Source: an uncultured Odoribacter sp. (GTDB lineage: Bacteria; Bacteroidota; Bacteroidia; Bacteroidales; Marinifilaceae). From it: a DNA stretch of 17,558 nucleotides. Positions 15,061 through 17,558 of the stretch are shown one piece after another. Position numbers and translations under genes: made by a program. A model generated the notes under the pieces. That model ran no database searches. It had not been told where the DNA came from and worked only from the letters and a program-made list of their open reading frames with translations. Where the stretch lies: positions 1 to 17,558 of the forward strand of contig CAJKZL010000009.1 of the NCBI GenBank assembly GCA_905204385.1, read 5' to 3'. Each line of letters starts with the position of its first letter. The first letter of the stretch is position 1.

Positions 15061-17558
15061 ATGGAATACAATTTTAAGGAAGTAGAACAAAAATGGCAAA
15101 ATTACTGGAGAGACAACCAAACCTATAAGGTAGAGGTCGATCCTTCGAAACCCAAATATTACGTACTGGACATGTTTCCTTATCCTTCCGGCGCAGGTTT
15201 GCATGTAGGCCACCCGCTGGGCTACATCGCCTCCGACATCTATTCCCGCTACAAACGGTTGAAGGGATTCAATGTCTTACACCCGATGGGATTCGATGCT
15301 TATGGCTTGCCTGCCGAGCAATATGCCATCCAGACCGGACAGCACCCGGCTATCACGACCGAAAAGAATATTGCCCGCTATCGGGAACAATTGGATAAGA
15401 TCGGTTTCTCATTCGATTGGGACAGAGAAGTGCGCACCTGTGATCCTAAGTATTACAAGTGGACTCAATGGGCATTTATCCAGATGTTCAATCATTGGTT
15501 CGACAAAGACAGTCAAAAAGCCGAACCCATCAGCAAACTCATTACTATCTTTGAAAAAGAAGGGAATGGACATATCAACGCGGCTTGCTCGGAAACCCCT
15601 GTCTTTACCGCTGAGGAATGGAAAAGCATGGAGGAAAAAGCACAGCAAACTCTTTTGCTGAACTACCGCATTGCCTATCTGGCCGACACCATGGTGAACT
15701 GGTGTCCGCAATTGGGAACCGTATTAGCCAACGATGAAGTCAAAGAGGGACTTTCCGTAAGGGGAGGCTTTCCTGTCGTTCAAAAAAATATGCGGCAATG
15801 GTCGCTGCGCGTATCTGCCTATGCTCAACGCTTACTCGACGGTCTGGAAACCCTCGAATGGTCGGAGTCGCTGAAAGACATACAGCGCAACTGGATCGGA
15901 CGCTCACAAGGAGCCGATGTGATCTTCGATGTAAAAGACTCGGACGTGCAGCTTAAAATTTTCACAACCCGTCCGGATACCATTTACGGCGTGAGTTTTA
16001 TGGTCTTAGCGCCCGAGAGCGATTATGTCGGGCAATTAACCACCCCCGATCAGGAAAAAGCAGTCGGCGAATACCTCGAATACGTGGCCAAACGGACAGA
16101 AAGGGAACGCCAAAGCGAAGTCAAAACAGTGACCGGAGTCTTTACGGGCTCTTATGCCATCAACCCTTTTACGCAAGAAGCCATCCCCGTATGGATCAGC
16201 GAATATGTTCTGGCGGGCTACGGAACCGGCGCCATAATGGCTGTTCCCGCCCACGACAGCCGGGACTATGCTTTTGCACGCAAATTCAATTTACCCATCG
16301 TCCCGGTGATCGATAACGGCCAACCTATAGACCTGAGCGAAAGTTCGTATGACGCCAAGGAAGGAAAAATGATCAATAGTGGCCTGATCAACGGTATGGA
16401 AGTAAAGGAAGCCATCCGGTTCATTGCCGCTGAAGTGGATAAACGAGGCATCGGGAAAAGCAAAATCAATTACCGCTTGCGGGATGCCATTTTCAGCCGC
16501 CAACGGTATTGGGGCGAACCCTTCCCTGTTTACTACAAGGATGATATGCCTTATGTGATGGAGACATCGGAATTACCATTGGAATTACCGGAAATCGATA
16601 AATATTTACCGACAGAAACCGGCGAGCCTCCGCTTGGGCGGGCCGAAAATTGGAAAACTAAAGAAGGTTATCCCATCGAACTCAATACGATGCCGGGGTT
16701 TGCAGGTTCGTCCGCCTATTACCTCCGTTATATGGATCCGCACAATGATCAGGCTTTGGTCAGCATAGAAGCGGATCGATATTGGCGGAACGTGGATCTC
16801 TACCTTGGAGGAGCCGAACACGCCACCGGACATTTGATTTATTCCCGCTTCTGGAATATGTTCCTGTACGACTTGGGCGTGGTTTGCGAACCCGAGCCCT
16901 TTAAAAAACTGATTAACCAGGGAATGATCCAGGGACGCTCTAATTTTGTTTACCGGATTGTAGGCACCAACACTTTTGTGTCCGCAGGATTGAAAAATCA
17001 GTATGAAACAACTGAAATCCATGTAGATGTAAACATCGTGAAAAACGACATTCTGGACACCGAGGCTTTCAGGCAATGGATGCCTGATTTCGCCAATGCC
17101 GAATTTATGCTGGAAGATGGGAAGTACATATGTGGCTGGGGAGTGGAAAAAATGTCCAAATCCATGTTTAATGTGGTAAACCCGGACGATATCATTGCAC
17201 AATTCGGTGCCGACACCTTACGGCTTTACGAAATGTTCCTGGGGCCGCTCGAAGCGCATAAACCCTGGGACACTCAAGGCATCGACGGAGTCTACAAATT
17301 CTTACGCAAATTCTGGCGTTTGTTTATGAATGGAGAAGAATTTTCGGTCAGCGATGAAAATCCGGGCAAAGAGGAACTGAAAATCCTGCATAAGACTCTC
17401 AGGAAAATTGAACACGATATTGAAAATTTTTCATTCAATACTTCCATTCCGGCTTTTATGATTTGCACCAATGAGCTTGCCGCCCTGAAATGCAATAAAC
17501 GGGCTGTTCTGGAACCTCTGGTCATCGCTATCGCTCCTTATGCTCCTCATATTGCCGA
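15061..17558 (+). CDS. leuS: leucyl-tRNA synthetase, 3' partial
   Basis: About 832 residues are present before the window ends; complete Bacteroidales LeuRS is somewhat over 900, so the anticodon-binding end is cut. It charges tRNA-Leu with leucine in the cytoplasm. The Rossmann domain has '[15 protein letters not shown]' (41-55) as the HIGH signature (HVGH, 48-51). The CP1 editing domain shows '[10 protein letters not shown]' and '[20 protein letters not shown]'. The zinc/leucine-specific region and '[11 protein letters not shown]' follow, then '[16 protein letters not shown]' with KMSKS at 697-701. An extra segment between about 150 and 195 ('[17 protein letters not shown]..') is as I know it from Bacteroides enzymes. 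The gene has its own promoter and is divergent from the symporter. Confidence 0.97.
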   Translation, partial: MEYNFKEVEQKWQNYWRDNQTYKVEVDPSKPKYYVLDMFPYPSGAGLHVGHPLGYIASDIYSRYKRLKGFNVLHPMGFDAYGLPAEQYAIQTGQHPAITTEKNIARYREQLDKIGFSFDWDREVRTCDPKYYKWTQWAFIQMFNHWFDKDSQKAEPISKLITIFEKEGNGHINAACSETPVFTAEEWKSMEEKAQQTLLLNYRIAYLADTMVNWCPQLGTVLANDEVKEGLSVRGGFPVVQKNMRQWSLRVSAYAQRLLDGLETLEWSESLKDIQRNWIGRSQGADVIFDVKDSDVQLKIFTTRPDTIYGVSFMVLAPESDYVGQLTTPDQEKAVGEYLEYVAKRTERERQSEVKTVTGVFTGSYAINPFTQEAIPVWISEYVLAGYGTGAIMAVPAHDSRDYAFARKFNLPIVPVIDNGQPIDLSESSYDAKEGKMINSGLINGMEVKEAIRFIAAEVDKRGIGKSKINYRLRDAIFSRQRYWGEPFPVYYKDDMPYVMETSELPLELPEIDKYLPTETGEPPLGRAENWKTKEGYPIELNTMPGFAGSSAYYLRYMDPHNDQALVSIEADRYWRNVDLYLGGAEHATGHLIYSRFWNMFLYDLGVVCEPEPFKKLINQGMIQGRSNFVYRIVGTNTFVSAGLKNQYETTEIHVDVNIVKNDILDTEAFRQWMPDFANAEFMLEDGKYICGWGVEKMSKSMFNVVNPDDIIAQFGADTLRLYEMFLGPLEAHKPWDTQGIDGVYKFLRKFWRLFMNGEEFSVSDENPGKEELKILHKTLRKIEHDIENFSFNTSIPAFMICTNELAALKCNKRAVLEPLVIAIAPYAPHIA

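Noticed and set aside
16606..17202. 198-residue minus-strand open frame inside leuS
   Set aside because: It lies wholly opposite a clear LeuRS coding region that carries conserved motifs in its own frame.
1..17558. CRISPR arrays, rRNA and tandem repeats
   Set aside because: I noticed no regularly spaced direct repeats, no rRNA-like conserved blocks and no tandem repeat arrays.

Overview
The window looks like a Bacteroidales (phylum Bacteroidota) chromosome. The grounds are promoters matching the Bacteroidetes -7 consensus TAnnTTTG, a LeuRS with the Bacteroidales-type insertion, and a DUF1460 protein, an Er-VIT1 protein and OmpA-, LpoB- and SPOR-type envelope proteins typical of the group. 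I cannot fix the genus. There are two clearly different parts.

Positions 1 to about 5,200 are an AT-rich, decaying accessory region. It opens with a 5'-partial gene whose N-terminal half looks like the cobalamin-binding domain of a RiPP-type B12 radical SAM enzyme. The radical SAM core is missing, and the gene runs in frame into a second half that resembles a RiPP precursor with an Ala/Val-rich segment. A PH-like membrane protein follows, overlapping by 14 bases and interrupted by a T7 slippery tract. A DUF3784 protein comes next. About 750 bases without a gene then contain an imperfect inverted repeat around a possible promoter. After that lie the first 187 residues of an O-antigen ligase/polymerase-like protein, a degenerate IS66-family element with only tnpC (3299-4945), and the last 40 residues of a GT11 (fucosyltransferase-like) glycosyltransferase. 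The IS sits exactly between the two broken glycan genes and no target duplication is visible. This suggests a surface-polysaccharide locus collapsed by an IS-associated deletion.

Positions 5,200 to 17,558 are ordinary, intact chromosome with higher GC. An OmpA-like lipoprotein (minus) is divergent from an envelope cluster: a DUF1460 amidase-like protein, an LpoB-like lipoprotein and a COG3014 TPR lipoprotein. Then come an M20 dipeptidase (minus), prs, a ferritin-like/VIT1 iron transporter, a SPOR lipoprotein (minus), a sodium:solute symporter (minus) and leuS, which runs off the right edge. Convergent pairs share hairpin terminators. prs, leuS, the iron transporter gene and the OmpA/DUF1460 divergent pair each have a good promoter candidate.

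The most unusual material is the left 2.5 kb: the B12-domain/precursor-like fusion, the T-tract frameshift that would restore the PH protein, and the possible invertible promoter. All function statements are from reading motifs by eye; no search was run.
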